In this document: positions 50,774 to 59,953 of the stretch, piece by piece
Position numbering within the stretch: the stretch's first letter is position 1
Layout of the letters: every line of letters starts with the position of its first letter
Assembly (NCBI RefSeq): GCF_039522935.1
Contig: NZ_BAAAEI010000017.1
Span: 1 to 64,000, forward strand
DNA: 64,000 bases
Reading direction: 5' to 3'
From: Bowmanella denitrificans
GTDB lineage: Bacteria; Pseudomonadota; Gammaproteobacteria; Enterobacterales; Alteromonadaceae
The notes under the pieces: generated by a model
Told to the model about the DNA's origin: nothing
Databases searched by the model: none
The model's input: only the letters and a program-made list of their open reading frames with translations
Made by a program: the position numbers and the translations under genes

Positions 50774-50978
50774 TGTGATTATTCTCGTTATACGACTTGA
50801 TACAAAGTAACGGATAGTCTTCGTCGACGCTTGCTATGTCAAGAGCACAGGCGCGCAAGTGCCGGGGATTTGCGCCAGTCAGGTGGAAAGCTTGAGTGAC
50901 AGCTTGTTGCTTTTGTCAATGCTGCCTTATTCAGCACTTATCTATACTTACGACTGAGCTATATATAGATCAGGCAAC

Positions 50979-51641
50979 ATGACCAAGGAACACATTCAAA
51001 TCATCGCTGATGACAGGGAGCAGCAATGCGATATTCCGTCAATTATGGCGAGGTGCACTGAGGTGGAGTTGTTGGTTAAACGTCTGCCGTGTGGTGATTA
51101 CTCAGTGGGGGGCTGGTTATTAGTAGAAAGAAAAACGGTCAGCGATCTATTGTTGTCTATTGTGGATGGCAGGCTATTTCGCCAGGCATACAAACTAAGC
51201 CAGTCTGCCATGGCTGCATTGTTGATTGTAGAGGGCCACTTTAAAGAAAAGGAAAATCCAGCCCTGGATCGACGGGCTGTGTTGGGGGCGTTGGCCAGTC
51301 TAACCTTAACATTTGGAATTCCGGTACTGCGCACGCAAACCTGCCAGGAAACTGTCCAGCTTATGCTTTATGCCGCTAAGCAACACCAGTTTATTCAGCA
51401 TGGCATTGTCAGTCGTGGCGGTTATCATCCCCGCAGCTTGCATAAAAGACAGCTATACGTGCTGCAGGGGTTCCCTGGTATTGGCCCAGCGCTCGCTAGA
51501 AACCTGCTGCAGACTTTTGGCAGTCTGTCCGCTGTATTTGATGCTAGTGAAGCAGAATTGAACAATGTCAGAGGCATGGGAGTAACCAAAGCCGCCGGGT
51601 TCAGTCAGCTTTTGGGCAGCCAATATAAAGAGAGCCAATAG
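50979..51641 (+). CDS. ERCC4/XPF-type nuclease with C-terminal HhH
   Basis: Residues 5-140 form an ERCC4 nuclease domain: IIADDREQ (10-15), GDYSVGGWLLVERKTVSDLL with the XPF signature GDx(n)ERKxxxD (D40, E50, R51, K52, D56), and DGRLFRQ. Residues ~155-215 are a helix-hairpin-helix pair (LQGFPGIGPALARNLLQTFG, NNVRGMGVTKAAGF). This is the archaeal/eukaryal Mus81-XPF-Hef layout without the helicase, which cuts branched DNA. Such proteins are uncommon in bacteria and were often gained horizontally. All catalytic residues look intact. The gene stands alone. Confidence 0.88.
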   Translation: MTKEHIQIIADDREQQCDIPSIMARCTEVELLVKRLPCGDYSVGGWLLVERKTVSDLLLSIVDGRLFRQAYKLSQSAMAALLIVEGHFKEKENPALDRRAVLGALASLTLTFGIPVLRTQTCQETVQLMLYAAKQHQFIQHGIVSRGGYHPRSLHKRQLYVLQGFPGIGPALARNLLQTFGSLSAVFDASEAELNNVRGMGVTKAAGFSQLLGSQYKESQ

Positions 51642-51691
51642 ACATCTTTATAAAATAGACGCCGGGTAGCCATCCCCTTACACTTGGCAGT

Positions 51692-52288
51692 ATGAATTAC
51701 CTAGCGCATTTATTTCTGGCCCAACCGACCGCCGATTCACAGATGGGTAATCTGCTCGGGGATTTTTGCCGGGGTGTGGATACCTCACAGTTTTCACCGC
51801 CTGTATTGGCGGGGCTGGCTAATCACCGAAAGGTGGACCGATTTACTGATAGCCATTCCGAAGTCAGAGCCTGTAAAGCCCTGTTCAGTGCCAGACGCAG
51901 GCGTTTTGCTGGCATTGCCCTGGATGTGCTGTTTGATCATTTTCTGATTCGGCATTGGTCGCATTATTCCAACCAGCCATTCGAGGTATTTTGTCAGGCC
52001 AGTTACCAGCGCCTGGCAGAGCGTTTAGAGCATATGCCGCTGCGTATGCAACGGGTGGTGGGTAGCATGATTGAGCAACACTGGCTGGCCCACTATACCA
52101 GCCTGGCAGGCGTGGGGCAGGCGCTGGACCGAATTGCCGGACGTATCCGTTTCGCCAATGAATTTGTCGGCAGTGTGGAAGAGATTGAGCGTTATTACCC
52201 GGCGTTTGAAGCCTGTTTTACGGCTTTTTTTCCAGAATTGCTCAGGCATACTACACAATCGCCATTAGAAATCAGACAACCACAGTAA
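51692..52288 (+). CDS. acpH: Acyl-carrier-protein phosphodiesterase
   Basis: The 198-residue sequence starts MNYLAHLFLAQ and continues with NLLGDFCRG, HRKVDRFTDSH and DVLFDHFLIRHW, the Asp/His pattern of the AcpH family (formerly DUF479). The enzyme removes the 4'-phosphopantetheine arm from holo-ACP, possibly for remodelling or turnover. The length is normal. It lies 50 bases after the ERCC4 nuclease and 16 bases before a LysE-type exporter, perhaps in one transcript. Confidence 0.88.
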   Translation: MNYLAHLFLAQPTADSQMGNLLGDFCRGVDTSQFSPPVLAGLANHRKVDRFTDSHSEVRACKALFSARRRRFAGIALDVLFDHFLIRHWSHYSNQPFEVFCQASYQRLAERLEHMPLRMQRVVGSMIEQHWLAHYTSLAGVGQALDRIAGRIRFANEFVGSVEEIERYYPAFEACFTAFFPELLRHTTQSPLEIRQPQ

Positions 52289-52304
52289 TAAGGAATATTC
52301 GGTC

Positions 52305-52925
52305 GTGACTTTTGTGACCCTGCTGTTATTTTTACCCGCCTGCTTTGCACTGAATATGGCCCCCGGCCCAAATAACCTGCTTGCCATGGCCAATGCCAAG
52401 CAATATGGCATCTGGGTTGCCTGTTATGCGGGGGTGGGGCGTCTTGTGGCGTTTATGGGGATGATTGTACTGGCTGCCAGTGGTCTTGCTACCGTGCTGT
52501 ATGCTTCTGAAACCTTGTTTTTTTTCATAAAAATACTCGGTGGGCTTTACCTGATATGGATGGCGTTTCAGCTGTGGCGAGCTGACCCCGTCGATTCTGA
52601 AGAGACCATGGTGCAAGGCAAAAGTCTGATGCAACTGGCCAGGCAGGAGTTTTTGCTGGCTGCCGGCAATCCCAAGGCGATATTGATTTTCACCGCCTTT
52701 CTTCCCCAGTTTATTGATTCGGGCAGTGCGGTTGAAAGCCAGTTTCTGGTTCTGGGGGCGTTGTTTCTGGTTTTGGAGTGGGTTGCGATAGCCATCTATG
52801 CGTTTTTTGGCCAATCCTTGCGTCACTGGTTTTCCCGCCCCAGTATGAGGCGTTTGTTTAACCGGCTATGCGCCAGCCTGCTGGGGTCCGCTGGTATTGG
52901 CCTTTTGCTTGCACCGCGTCAATAA
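52305..52925 (+). CDS. LysE/RhtB-family amino-acid exporter
   Basis: A GTG start with AAGGAA upstream gives 206 residues with about six membrane segments. The N-terminal motif MAPGPNNLLAMANAKQYGIW and the central AGNPKAILIFTAFLPQF are hallmarks of the LysE/RhtB superfamily. These proteins export amino acids such as lysine, homoserine or threonine from the cytoplasm. The substrate cannot be told from sequence. Confidence 0.88.
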   Translation: MTFVTLLLFLPACFALNMAPGPNNLLAMANAKQYGIWVACYAGVGRLVAFMGMIVLAASGLATVLYASETLFFFIKILGGLYLIWMAFQLWRADPVDSEETMVQGKSLMQLARQEFLLAAGNPKAILIFTAFLPQFIDSGSAVESQFLVLGALFLVLEWVAIAIYAFFGQSLRHWFSRPSMRRLFNRLCASLLGSAGIGLLLAPRQ

Positions 52926-53009
52926 TCCGAAGCCTGGACTTTTGCTCAGTCGGTGAGTCAGGCAATATTGTTGAAGTTTTATTCATGGCCAAAATATAAG
53001 AAGCAGGTA

Positions 53010-53495
53010 ATGATCAAACCAATCACCAAAGCAGAGTTTGGAGTTTTCTGGCCGACCTTTGCCGATATTATTCAGGCCCGTGAAACCTATGCTTTTGACC
53101 CTGATATGACCCTGGAGCAGGCTTATCAGCTTTGGTGCCTGTCACCACAAAGGGCCTACGCCTATATGGATGAGGGCGAGGTATTGGGCACATACTACCT
53201 AAGGCCAAATGCTATGGGGCCCAGTCGTCATATCAGTAACTGTGGTTATATGGTCGCGCCCGAGGCCAGGGGCAAGGGCGTGGCCCGCAAGATGTGCGAA
53301 CATTCGCAGCAAATCGCGCTTGAGCTTGGTTATAAAGCCATGCAGTTTAATAGTGTGGTATCCACTAACAAGGTCGCTATTAATCTTTGGCAGACGTTAG
53401 GCTTTGAGATTATTGGCACTATCCCCAGGGCTTATGAGCATGGGCAGCTTGGTTATGTGGACAGCTATGTTATGTATAAGTGGCTGTTATCCTGA
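53010..53495 (+). CDS. GNAT-family acetyltransferase
   Basis: The 161-residue protein starts at ATG 53010 (the frame extends 19 codons further without a good ribosome site). Acetyl-CoA binding is visible at YMVAPEARGKGVARKMCEHS (the R/Q-x-x-G-x-G/A loop), followed by MQFNSVVSTNKVAINLWQTLGFEIIGTIP, the typical C-terminal half. The substrate is unknown; amines or protein N-termini are common. Confidence 0.88.
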   Translation: MIKPITKAEFGVFWPTFADIIQARETYAFDPDMTLEQAYQLWCLSPQRAYAYMDEGEVLGTYYLRPNAMGPSRHISNCGYMVAPEARGKGVARKMCEHSQQIALELGYKAMQFNSVVSTNKVAINLWQTLGFEIIGTIPRAYEHGQLGYVDSYVMYKWLLS

Positions 53496-53542
53496 TAACT
53501 GATTATATGAATAGAAAAGCTTAATAAAGATACAGGCGAACT

Positions 53543-53734
53543 ATGTTGGAACAGGTGTTGCAATACTTTTTTCTGATGACATTGATATTTGCGTTGTCGT
53601 ATACGGTCCGCAAAGTTTATGTATTTGTGGTTAACGGGACTTTTGAGAGGCGCTGTTCCGCGTTGGAGTTTATTGCGTTAATGGTGTTGTCAGTGGTGCT
53701 AAGCAGTAGTCTTGATAAGATGTGGCACTGGTGA
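53543..53734 (+). CDS. Small membrane protein (63 aa)
   Basis: Two hydrophobic segments (about 7-30 and 42-58) separated by a charged loop (NGTFERRCSA). Its stop TGA overlaps the ATG of the next gene (TGATG), so the two are coupled. The family is not recognised. The real frame and the coupling favour a genuine gene. Confidence 0.55.
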   Translation: MLEQVLQYFFLMTLIFALSYTVRKVYVFVVNGTFERRCSALEFIALMVLSVVLSSSLDKMWHW

Positions 53735-54087
53735 TGAACAAAACCACCACCAAACTGGAAAATAATCTGATTAAGGCCCTGACACTGGCGTGCGAGGAAT
53801 TCAAACGCTGGGATATGGGCTTTGACTGGCTGACCCATACGGTCAGTCATAATCGCTTTCCCGACAGCCTGGTAGTCACCTGCGTATTTTTGAGCAAAGC
53901 GCAGATGCAGCAAGTGCTGAGCGATAGCCTGGATGCCAGAATGCGTAAGGAAATTCAGACCCGTTTGCTGAAAGCCGGTATTCGCCCCAAAGACATTCGC
54001 CGCAATGTACGTATGGACAACGAAGAGGATTGCGCCGCGCAGGATAGTGGCAATTGGGCCGCACGACTGGAACGTTTTCGTGGTTGA
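53734..54087 (+). CDS. Conserved hypothetical protein (117 aa)
   Basis: The protein is soluble, with alternating helical segments (NNLIKALTLACEEFKRWDMG) and a central LVVTCVFLSKAQM strand. A basic region near the C-terminus (LKAGIRPKDIRRNVRMDNEED) could bind nucleic acid. No family is recognised with confidence. It is translationally coupled to the small membrane protein upstream, suggesting a common function. Confidence 0.55.
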   Translation: MNKTTTKLENNLIKALTLACEEFKRWDMGFDWLTHTVSHNRFPDSLVVTCVFLSKAQMQQVLSDSLDARMRKEIQTRLLKAGIRPKDIRRNVRMDNEEDCAAQDSGNWAARLERFRG

Positions 54088-54238
54088 CAACAGGATTCTG
54101 GGGCCTATTATATGCGCCTCAGGTGGCAGAGACGCCTGTCCGCAGAAGATGAAATCACTCTGAGCAAATATTAGTAACAGTTCAATTTGAACTAAGTTGG
54201 CTTTGCGGAGCGCCATAAAGACTTAGGAGAATTGGATT

Positions 54239-55636
54239 GTGACAGTCACAACGGATGCCGGTTCGGCATCTTCGCAAAACATACTATCTTCTCCGGCGAT
54301 CCTGTCGGTATTTCTTAAACTCAGTGTGCCTATGGCCATTGGTATGTTGCTTAATGGTTTGCATACCCTGGTGGATGCCTTGTTTATCGCTCATTTTGTT
54401 GGTGAGCAGGCTTTTGCCGCCGTATCTGCGGTTTTCCCGTTGCAGGTGGCCTTGGTTGCCCTGGCAGCATTATTTGCCAATGGCACTTCGGTATTGCTCA
54501 GCCGTAGTCTGGGGGCCGGACGGCATCAGGATGGCCAGCGGATCGTCAGTACCGGCAGCTTTCTGGCCTGGCTAATTGCCGCCATGGTGGCGCTGCTAAC
54601 CTGGCTTGGTGGGCCCCTATTGCTGGCCGCGATGGGATTGGAGCAGAACCTGTACGCCGACGCCTGGATCTATTTAATGATCAATGGGGTGGGCTGCCTG
54701 GTGCTATTTAATTTATCCGTGGTGGCCGACGTGCACCGCGGTCTGGGCCGCAGTAATACCTTGTTTTTGATTATCCTGCTGGGTGCGCTGGCGAATATTG
54801 CACTGGATATTTTGCTGGTTGTTTTACTCAATTTGGGCGTCACAGGCGCGGCGCTGGCAACCTTAATATCCCAGGGATTGGCCTGGTGGTATGGGATAAG
54901 AGCGCTCAACAGCAAGCCGGAATTACGTCAGGCGTTACGGCCTTACTGGTATCGCGGCTGGGCCCGGCGCATCTTATTGCAAGGGTTGCCAGTGACGCTG
55001 ATGTATTTAGGCGGCGCCCTGGTGATGCTGACCTGTACCGTACAGATTGCCAGGCTGGCGGCTGAGCAGGGCGAGTCGATGTTGGCGGCTTACGGTTTGC
55101 TGGGACGGATCAGCATTTTTATCAGTTTGCCGATGATTGCCATGACGCATAGCTGTCAAACCCTGACCGCTTATCACGCCGGAGCTGGCAGCAAGCGATT
55201 GGCCAAACAGAGTATTAAGGTAGGGCTGTTGTCAACATCGGGCTATCTGAGCCTGACGGCATTGCTGTTGATGCTGGCCATGCAGTCTATTGCCGGGTTG
55301 TTTAGCGACAATCCGCTGCAGGTGCATATGGCCACGGATATCGCCGGATTGTTGTATATGGCCTTGCCTTTGGCCGGTATCAGTGCGGTGGCTATTGCGG
55401 CCCTGCAGGCGCTGGGTAAACCGCATCTGGCGCTGGTATTGTCATTGGCCAAAACCTATCTGTTTATGATGCCGATGTTGGTGCTACTGGCCTGCTGGGC
55501 CGGGCTGGATATGATGTGGTATGCCTTTCCTGGCGCCGAGCTGCTGTCGGTAACACTGGTGCTATGTCTGGTATTTATCAGTCGTCGCCAATTATGGCCA
55601 ACATCTGAGGAGGCGGGTTATGCAACTAGCCATTGA
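54239..55636 (+). CDS. MATE-family multidrug/cation exporter
   Basis: A GTG start with AGGAG eight bases upstream gives 465 residues with 12 membrane segments. The N-terminal half shows LSVPMAIGMLLNGLHTLVDA and ANGTSVLLSRSLGAGRHQDG, the repeated MATE motifs; the second half starts at LLQGLPVTLMYLGGALVM. MATE proteins expel cationic drugs or dyes with Na+ or H+ uptake. The gene overlaps the next one by 17 bp. No regulator is adjacent. Confidence 0.88.
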   Translation: MTVTTDAGSASSQNILSSPAILSVFLKLSVPMAIGMLLNGLHTLVDALFIAHFVGEQAFAAVSAVFPLQVALVALAALFANGTSVLLSRSLGAGRHQDGQRIVSTGSFLAWLIAAMVALLTWLGGPLLLAAMGLEQNLYADAWIYLMINGVGCLVLFNLSVVADVHRGLGRSNTLFLIILLGALANIALDILLVVLLNLGVTGAALATLISQGLAWWYGIRALNSKPELRQALRPYWYRGWARRILLQGLPVTLMYLGGALVMLTCTVQIARLAAEQGESMLAAYGLLGRISIFISLPMIAMTHSCQTLTAYHAGAGSKRLAKQSIKVGLLSTSGYLSLTALLLMLAMQSIAGLFSDNPLQVHMATDIAGLLYMALPLAGISAVAIAALQALGKPHLALVLSLAKTYLFMMPMLVLLACWAGLDMMWYAFPGAELLSVTLVLCLVFISRRQLWPTSEEAGYATSH

Positions 55637-56129
55637 AGAAGTAAAGATCCGCGCCAAGAAATTGCTGAAACAGCTGCGTAGTGGTCAGTCACCTGGTTGG
55701 ATTACGGTGCAGCGCACATCCGAAGACTGGCAGCTAAAGCATGTACAGCTGCTGCTGGCCCGCCAACTGGGGTTTGGTGACTGGCAGCATGCCCACCAGA
55801 TACTAAGCGGGGCAGTGCATGGTGATGCTAAGGTGGATTTTGGTCAGCTCTGGTATGAGCGCGCTTGCGTCACACTGGTGAACCATTGGTTTGCAGATTA
55901 CCAACAAGCGCGCCAGACCTTGCATACGCTTGATGATCATTGTCTGTATCCTTTTCGTCGCCAGTTTGTGGTGGCCGCACCGCTGTATGCGGAGCTGTTG
56001 GGGCTACCTGTTCTGACAGCCCCAGAATGGCAGCAGACCAACCGTGATTTGGTGAAGGGCTATGGTGGCTCGGGCTGGCAACAACTAACGTTGCGACGTA
56101 TTTGCCATAAGCTGAATAGCTTAGGATAA
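55620..56129 (+). CDS. Hypothetical protein (169 aa)
   Basis: The N-terminal ~60 residues (AIEEVKIRAKKLLKQLRSGQ, HVQLLLARQLGFGDWQHAHQ) resemble the helical domain next to glyoxalase-superfamily folds, a weak match. The rest is soluble, with LWYERACVTLVNHWFADYQQ. No catalytic motif is visible. Its start lies within the MATE gene, so they are co-translated. A hairpin follows the stop. Confidence 0.5.
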   Translation: MQLAIEEVKIRAKKLLKQLRSGQSPGWITVQRTSEDWQLKHVQLLLARQLGFGDWQHAHQILSGAVHGDAKVDFGQLWYERACVTLVNHWFADYQQARQTLHTLDDHCLYPFRRQFVVAAPLYAELLGLPVLTAPEWQQTNRDLVKGYGGSGWQQLTLRRICHKLNSLG

Positions 56130-56133
56130 AACC

Positions 56134-56155
56134 GGCCCGTCAGATAAGACGGGCC
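56134..56155. terminator. Hairpin between convergent genes
   Basis: Stem GGCCCGTC/GACGGGCC with a 6-nt loop, between the MATE-operon end and the small minus-strand gene. There is no strong T-run on either strand. Confidence 0.5.
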
Positions 56156-56170
56156 TAATCAACTGCATGA

Positions 56171-56350
56171 CTAATGACTGCTGAAGTGACGGGGTAGGAT
56201 CAATTCATCCAACTCGATATTGGCGCACAGGGTCTGCAGATGCCGGTGCAGTTTGTGTTTGATCTCGGGTATTGCGATATCCGGCCTTGCCTGACTAAGC
56301 AGAAATATCGCCAGGAACCCTGCACAACGGATTTTGCGGGACTGTTTCAT
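56171..56350 (-). CDS. Small coupled protein (59 aa)
   Basis: ATG at 56350 overlaps the TGA of the upstream membrane-protein gene (ATGA), with GAGGCGGG as ribosome site. Residues 10-20 are hydrophobic (AGFLAIFLLSQ), followed by an amphipathic His/Leu-rich segment (IKHKLHRHLQTLCANIELDE). Tight coupling supports a real gene. The family is not recognised. Confidence 0.5.
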   Translation of the reverse strand: MKQSRKIRCAGFLAIFLLSQARPDIAIPEIKHKLHRHLQTLCANIELDELILPRHFSSH

Positions 56351-57024
56351 ACCCGCCTCATGTAGTCGAAGCTGGCTTTACCCAAACCGACTCTGTACAG
56401 CCAGTAAAGCAATACTGCCAGTACCAGCAGTACCGGGATCGCCAGTACGCTGAGATGGCGCATAAATTCAGGGAACAGTTTGGCCTGACCGAGAAAAAAT
56501 GCGGCTGTGGCCATAAACAGCGCAAAGCACATGCGCCAAATATGTCGTAGCAGCCCCGCTTTGGCCGACAGGCCGCCGCCAACCAGCATTTTCACGTCCA
56601 TGCTTGCGGCCAGCGCGCTGACAAGGGCGAAGAAATAATACGCCTGATAACCAAAGCCGTCTTTTTTACCATCAAGGCTGTGCTGCGCGTCAATGGCAAA
56701 GCCCAGCAGCATTGCTACAATCCCCAGGGCGCAGCCCAGTAACACAAACTCCAGATTGCGACGCCAGTTGCTGCGCGGTTTAACTGCCAGCCAGGCCGTT
56801 GCCACCAAATAGCTGATAAGCAGGCCGTTACACAGAGATAACATAATGCTGCGTTGCCATGCTACCCAGGCACCAGAAAGACCGAGCGCCAACATGGACA
56901 GCACAAACACAATCCCGAGCTTCTTATGTAGCGGTGTGGCTTTAGCTAAAGCTAATACCCCGAAGCCTGACAGTATGGCGCTGGTGCCAGCCAGCGCATG
57001 TAAGGTGATGCTGAATGAAATCAT
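56347..57024 (-). CDS. Seven-helix membrane protein (DUF2306-like)
   Basis: From ATG 57024 (AGGA nine bases upstream) the 225-residue protein has seven hydrophobic segments. HALAGTSAILSGFGVLALAK and PLHKKLGIVFVLSM fit a DUF2306-type pattern with His residues near membrane ends, and RHIWRMCFALFMATAAFFLG the second conserved part. Members may bind haem, but that is not shown. The 59-residue gene is coupled to its 3' end. Confidence 0.6.
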   Translation of the reverse strand: MISFSITLHALAGTSAILSGFGVLALAKATPLHKKLGIVFVLSMLALGLSGAWVAWQRSIMLSLCNGLLISYLVATAWLAVKPRSNWRRNLEFVLLGCALGIVAMLLGFAIDAQHSLDGKKDGFGYQAYYFFALVSALAASMDVKMLVGGGLSAKAGLLRHIWRMCFALFMATAAFFLGQAKLFPEFMRHLSVLAIPVLLVLAVLLYWLYRVGLGKASFDYMRRV

Positions 57025-57194
57025 TTGCAATAGGTCCTGAATGTAAACGCCTATTGCTATTACAAACTTTGTGCCATAAGTGAAAAAACTATATAAAACA
57101 ACGTGTTATGATTGTTTTTGGTGAAATGGGAGGGCACTTAGAGGTGAAATTCCCAAATTCGGGCCAGCATCGTCCCGAAAATGGCATGCGGCAA

Positions 57195-58523
57195 TTACGC
57201 CAAGGGCAGCTCTATTATGGCGCAGCAACCCGATCCTTCAGGTCGGTTGGTCAGTGATATTTGTCCACCGTGAGCTTCGACAATCTGGCGGCTCAGCACC
57301 AGGCCGATTCCCGAGCCGCCTTGCTTAGTGCTGTAATAGGGCACAAACAGGTTGTCCGTATTGCTGATACCGACCCCGTTGTCACAAATATGCAGGTTTA
57401 ACCGGTCTGCTGAGCATGTCCAGTGAATACAGATTTCCCCTGATTGTTCTGCTTGTTGCATGGCTTCCTGCGCATTCTTCAACAGGTTGATCAGCACCTG
57501 CTGCATTTGCACCGGGTCAAGTTGGACCTGCGGTGAGTCTGCATTGAGCAATCTGATGGGCTGTGTGGCAAATAAGGCGATGCAGTTGTTCAGTAGCTCA
57601 CGCAAGGATGTGGGTTGTTTGTTGGGCGTTGGCAGGCGTGCCAGCTGTTTGTAACCGTCGACAAAACCTTTCAGTCCGGTGGCCCGCTCACCAATCAGCT
57701 TCAGCCCATGTTGCAGATCTGCTTGCAGCTCAGCAACGGTTGTGGTTGGCTGCCCAACCAGGCGTTGCAGAGTCTGGCTGATGGACATGATAGGCGAAAG
57801 AGAGTTGTTGATTTCATGGCTGATGACCCTGACCAGGCTCTGCCAGGCTTTGTTTTCCTGTTGGCGCAGAATATGACTGACATCGGTGATGAACAGTAAT
57901 TTGTGCGGTTTACCGGCTTCACGAAAGGCGCGGATGTGTACATTAAAACGCCCCTGGCGCTGGCGCAGTGGCAAGGTCACGGCCTGATGGCTGCCGTCAC
58001 TGAGGTTATGCAGAGGCTGCAGTTGTTGCAGCAGTTGTGGGTCCGGGATGGCTTCGTCCACCTGCAGCAATGCTCTGGCGGCCGGATTGATAAAGCTGAT
58101 ATCGCCCTCTGGGGTAAAGGCCAGGATCGCCACATCAATCTGTTCAATAATGGTTTGCACCAGCAACTGACTTTCCACGGAAATCAGCCGCTGTCTGCTC
58201 ATTTGTTCCGACAGGGCATTAATCGCCAAAACCAATTCGGCAAAGGCGCCCCGCTGGTGCCCGACTCTTGCTCGCAGGCTGAAGTCCCCGCGGGTTATGG
58301 CATCCAACAGGTTGTACAGGCTGCGAAACTGAAACAGCGAACTTTGCCAGATCTGATAGCAGCAATAGCCGATCAGCAAACTGCCGAGCAGCGCCGTCAG
58401 CAGAATCAACCAGATGGATATCCTGGCCTGCACCATTACCAGCAGGGCCAATAAAAAAAACGGCAGCGCTGCCAACAGGCAGAGTCTGACCAGTCGCAGT
58501 TCAAAGGCTAAGGGGCGGTGCAT
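57195..58523 (-). CDS. NtrY-like sensor histidine kinase
   Basis: The 442-residue protein has two membrane segments (12-32 and 36-58), a HAMP-like linker (60-110), a PAS domain (about 115-215) and the kinase core. His236 in VRVISHEINNSLSPIMS is the phosphorylation site; N-box LINLLKNAQEAMQQA, G1 CDNGVGIS and G2 GGSGIGLVLSRQIVEAHGG are intact. It is three bases downstream of the NtrC-type regulator gene and is its likely partner. The operon begins with ABC exporter genes, so the pair probably senses an envelope stress or exported substrate. Confidence 0.88.
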   Translation of the reverse strand: MHRPLAFELRLVRLCLLAALPFFLLALLVMVQARISIWLILLTALLGSLLIGYCCYQIWQSSLFQFRSLYNLLDAITRGDFSLRARVGHQRGAFAELVLAINALSEQMSRQRLISVESQLLVQTIIEQIDVAILAFTPEGDISFINPAARALLQVDEAIPDPQLLQQLQPLHNLSDGSHQAVTLPLRQRQGRFNVHIRAFREAGKPHKLLFITDVSHILRQQENKAWQSLVRVISHEINNSLSPIMSISQTLQRLVGQPTTTVAELQADLQHGLKLIGERATGLKGFVDGYKQLARLPTPNKQPTSLRELLNNCIALFATQPIRLLNADSPQVQLDPVQMQQVLINLLKNAQEAMQQAEQSGEICIHWTCSADRLNLHICDNGVGISNTDNLFVPYYSTKQGGSGIGLVLSRQIVEAHGGQISLTNRPEGSGCCAIIELPLA

Positions 58524-58526
58524 GCG

Positions 58527-59897
58527 CTATTTTTCCAGACGGCGGTAAAATGCACTGCGGCTCAGTCCCAGCGACTCGGCGGCGCGAATGGCATTGCCAT
58601 CGAAATATGCCAGGCGCTGGCGGATAAGTTCCGCTTCAATGACCTCCAAACAGCGTAAGTCTGGTTCGTTATTGCCTGCGATAGCATTGTCAGCAGTCCC
58701 GGCGGTGGTATTCAAACCAAGATCCTGTGGACCAATTTTACCGGAGCGGCATAAGATATGGGCGCGTTCCATCATATGTTGTAGCTCCCTGACATTGCCT
58801 GGCCAAGCATAGGTTTGCAGGGTATGTTGAGCCGCTGAATCAATACTCAATCTGGGTTGGTTGTACTTGCGGGCCACCTTATCCAGAAAGGCCATCGCCA
58901 GGGGCAAAATATCCTCTTTGCGCTGCCTTAGCGGTGGGATCTGAATTTCTACGGTATTTAGCCGGTACAACAAATCTTTGCGAAAAGTCCCCAGCCTGAC
59001 GGCTTCACCCAAATCGGCATTGGTGGCACAAATCAGGCGAATATTTACTTGCTGGGTCTTACTGGAACCGACCTTTTCAAACTGACTGTCTTCCAACACA
59101 CGCAATAATTTGCCTTGCTGGGAATAGGGCGTATTGGCGATTTCATCCAGAAACAAGGTGCCTTGGTCGGCCAGCTCGAATCGGCCGATACGTGCGGCCT
59201 TGGCATCAGTAAAAGCGCCTTTGACGTGACCGAACATTTCACTTTCAAACAGACTTTCTGTGACCGCACCCATATTCACCGATACCAGGGGAGTCTGGTT
59301 GCGATGGGACAAATCGTGGATATAGCGCGCATACAGGCTTTTCCCTGTACCGTTTTCACCGGTCAGCAAGATACTGGCGTCAGTAACGGCCACCTGCTGG
59401 ATCAGAGCCATCAATTCTTTACCGCTGGCAGATTCGGCCACCATTTGCGTGTCGCCGCTCAGTTCGGCTTGCAGCAGTTGATTATGACCGGATAATTTCT
59501 GACTGTGCCGCTGAATGCCCGCTAATTTCAACTGATTCTGCACTATGGCCATCAGCCGATCATTTTCCCAGGGTTTTTGGATAAAGTCGTTGGCACCCAG
59601 TCGCATACTTGCCACCGCTACATCAATGCTGCCCCAACCCGACATGACAACAATCGGCAGGCAATCGTCCTGTTGGCGGATGCGTTGGAGCAGTTGCAGA
59701 CCTTCTTCACCTGACGTGGTGTCTCTGCTGTAATTGAGATCCATCAGCAGCAACTGCACATCCCGTTGCGCCAGAATGGTCAGCACTTCTTTGGGGGAAC
59801 TGGCCATGATGGTTTGGTAGCCTTCGGCTTTCATTAACAGACCCAGGGCGGAGAGTACGCCCGGGTCGTCGTCGGCAATCAATAAGAGTTCAGACAT
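58527..59897 (-). CDS. NtrC-family sigma-54 response regulator
   Basis: The receiver (1-120) has the acidic pair D10/D11, D53 as acceptor and the Lys in QKPW. The AAA+ domain (about 150-385) has Walker A GENGTGKS (180-187), Walker B LFLDEI (248-253) and the sigma-54 contact loop at 227-232, which reads GAFTDA rather than GAFTGA. The C-terminus is a Fis-type helix-turn-helix (RAAESLGLSRSAFYRRL). It lies between the exporter permease and the kinase gene and probably activates this or a related sigma-54 promoter. Confidence 0.9.
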   Translation of the reverse strand: MSELLLIADDDPGVLSALGLLMKAEGYQTIMASSPKEVLTILAQRDVQLLLMDLNYSRDTTSGEEGLQLLQRIRQQDDCLPIVVMSGWGSIDVAVASMRLGANDFIQKPWENDRLMAIVQNQLKLAGIQRHSQKLSGHNQLLQAELSGDTQMVAESASGKELMALIQQVAVTDASILLTGENGTGKSLYARYIHDLSHRNQTPLVSVNMGAVTESLFESEMFGHVKGAFTDAKAARIGRFELADQGTLFLDEIANTPYSQQGKLLRVLEDSQFEKVGSSKTQQVNIRLICATNADLGEAVRLGTFRKDLLYRLNTVEIQIPPLRQRKEDILPLAMAFLDKVARKYNQPRLSIDSAAQHTLQTYAWPGNVRELQHMMERAHILCRSGKIGPQDLGLNTTAGTADNAIAGNNEPDLRCLEVIEAELIRQRLAYFDGNAIRAAESLGLSRSAFYRRLEK

Positions 59898-59953
59898 GGA
59901 TCATCCAATCCGCTGGTCGGCAGCCCTGAGGTTGCCGCCAGGGCAGCCGACCA

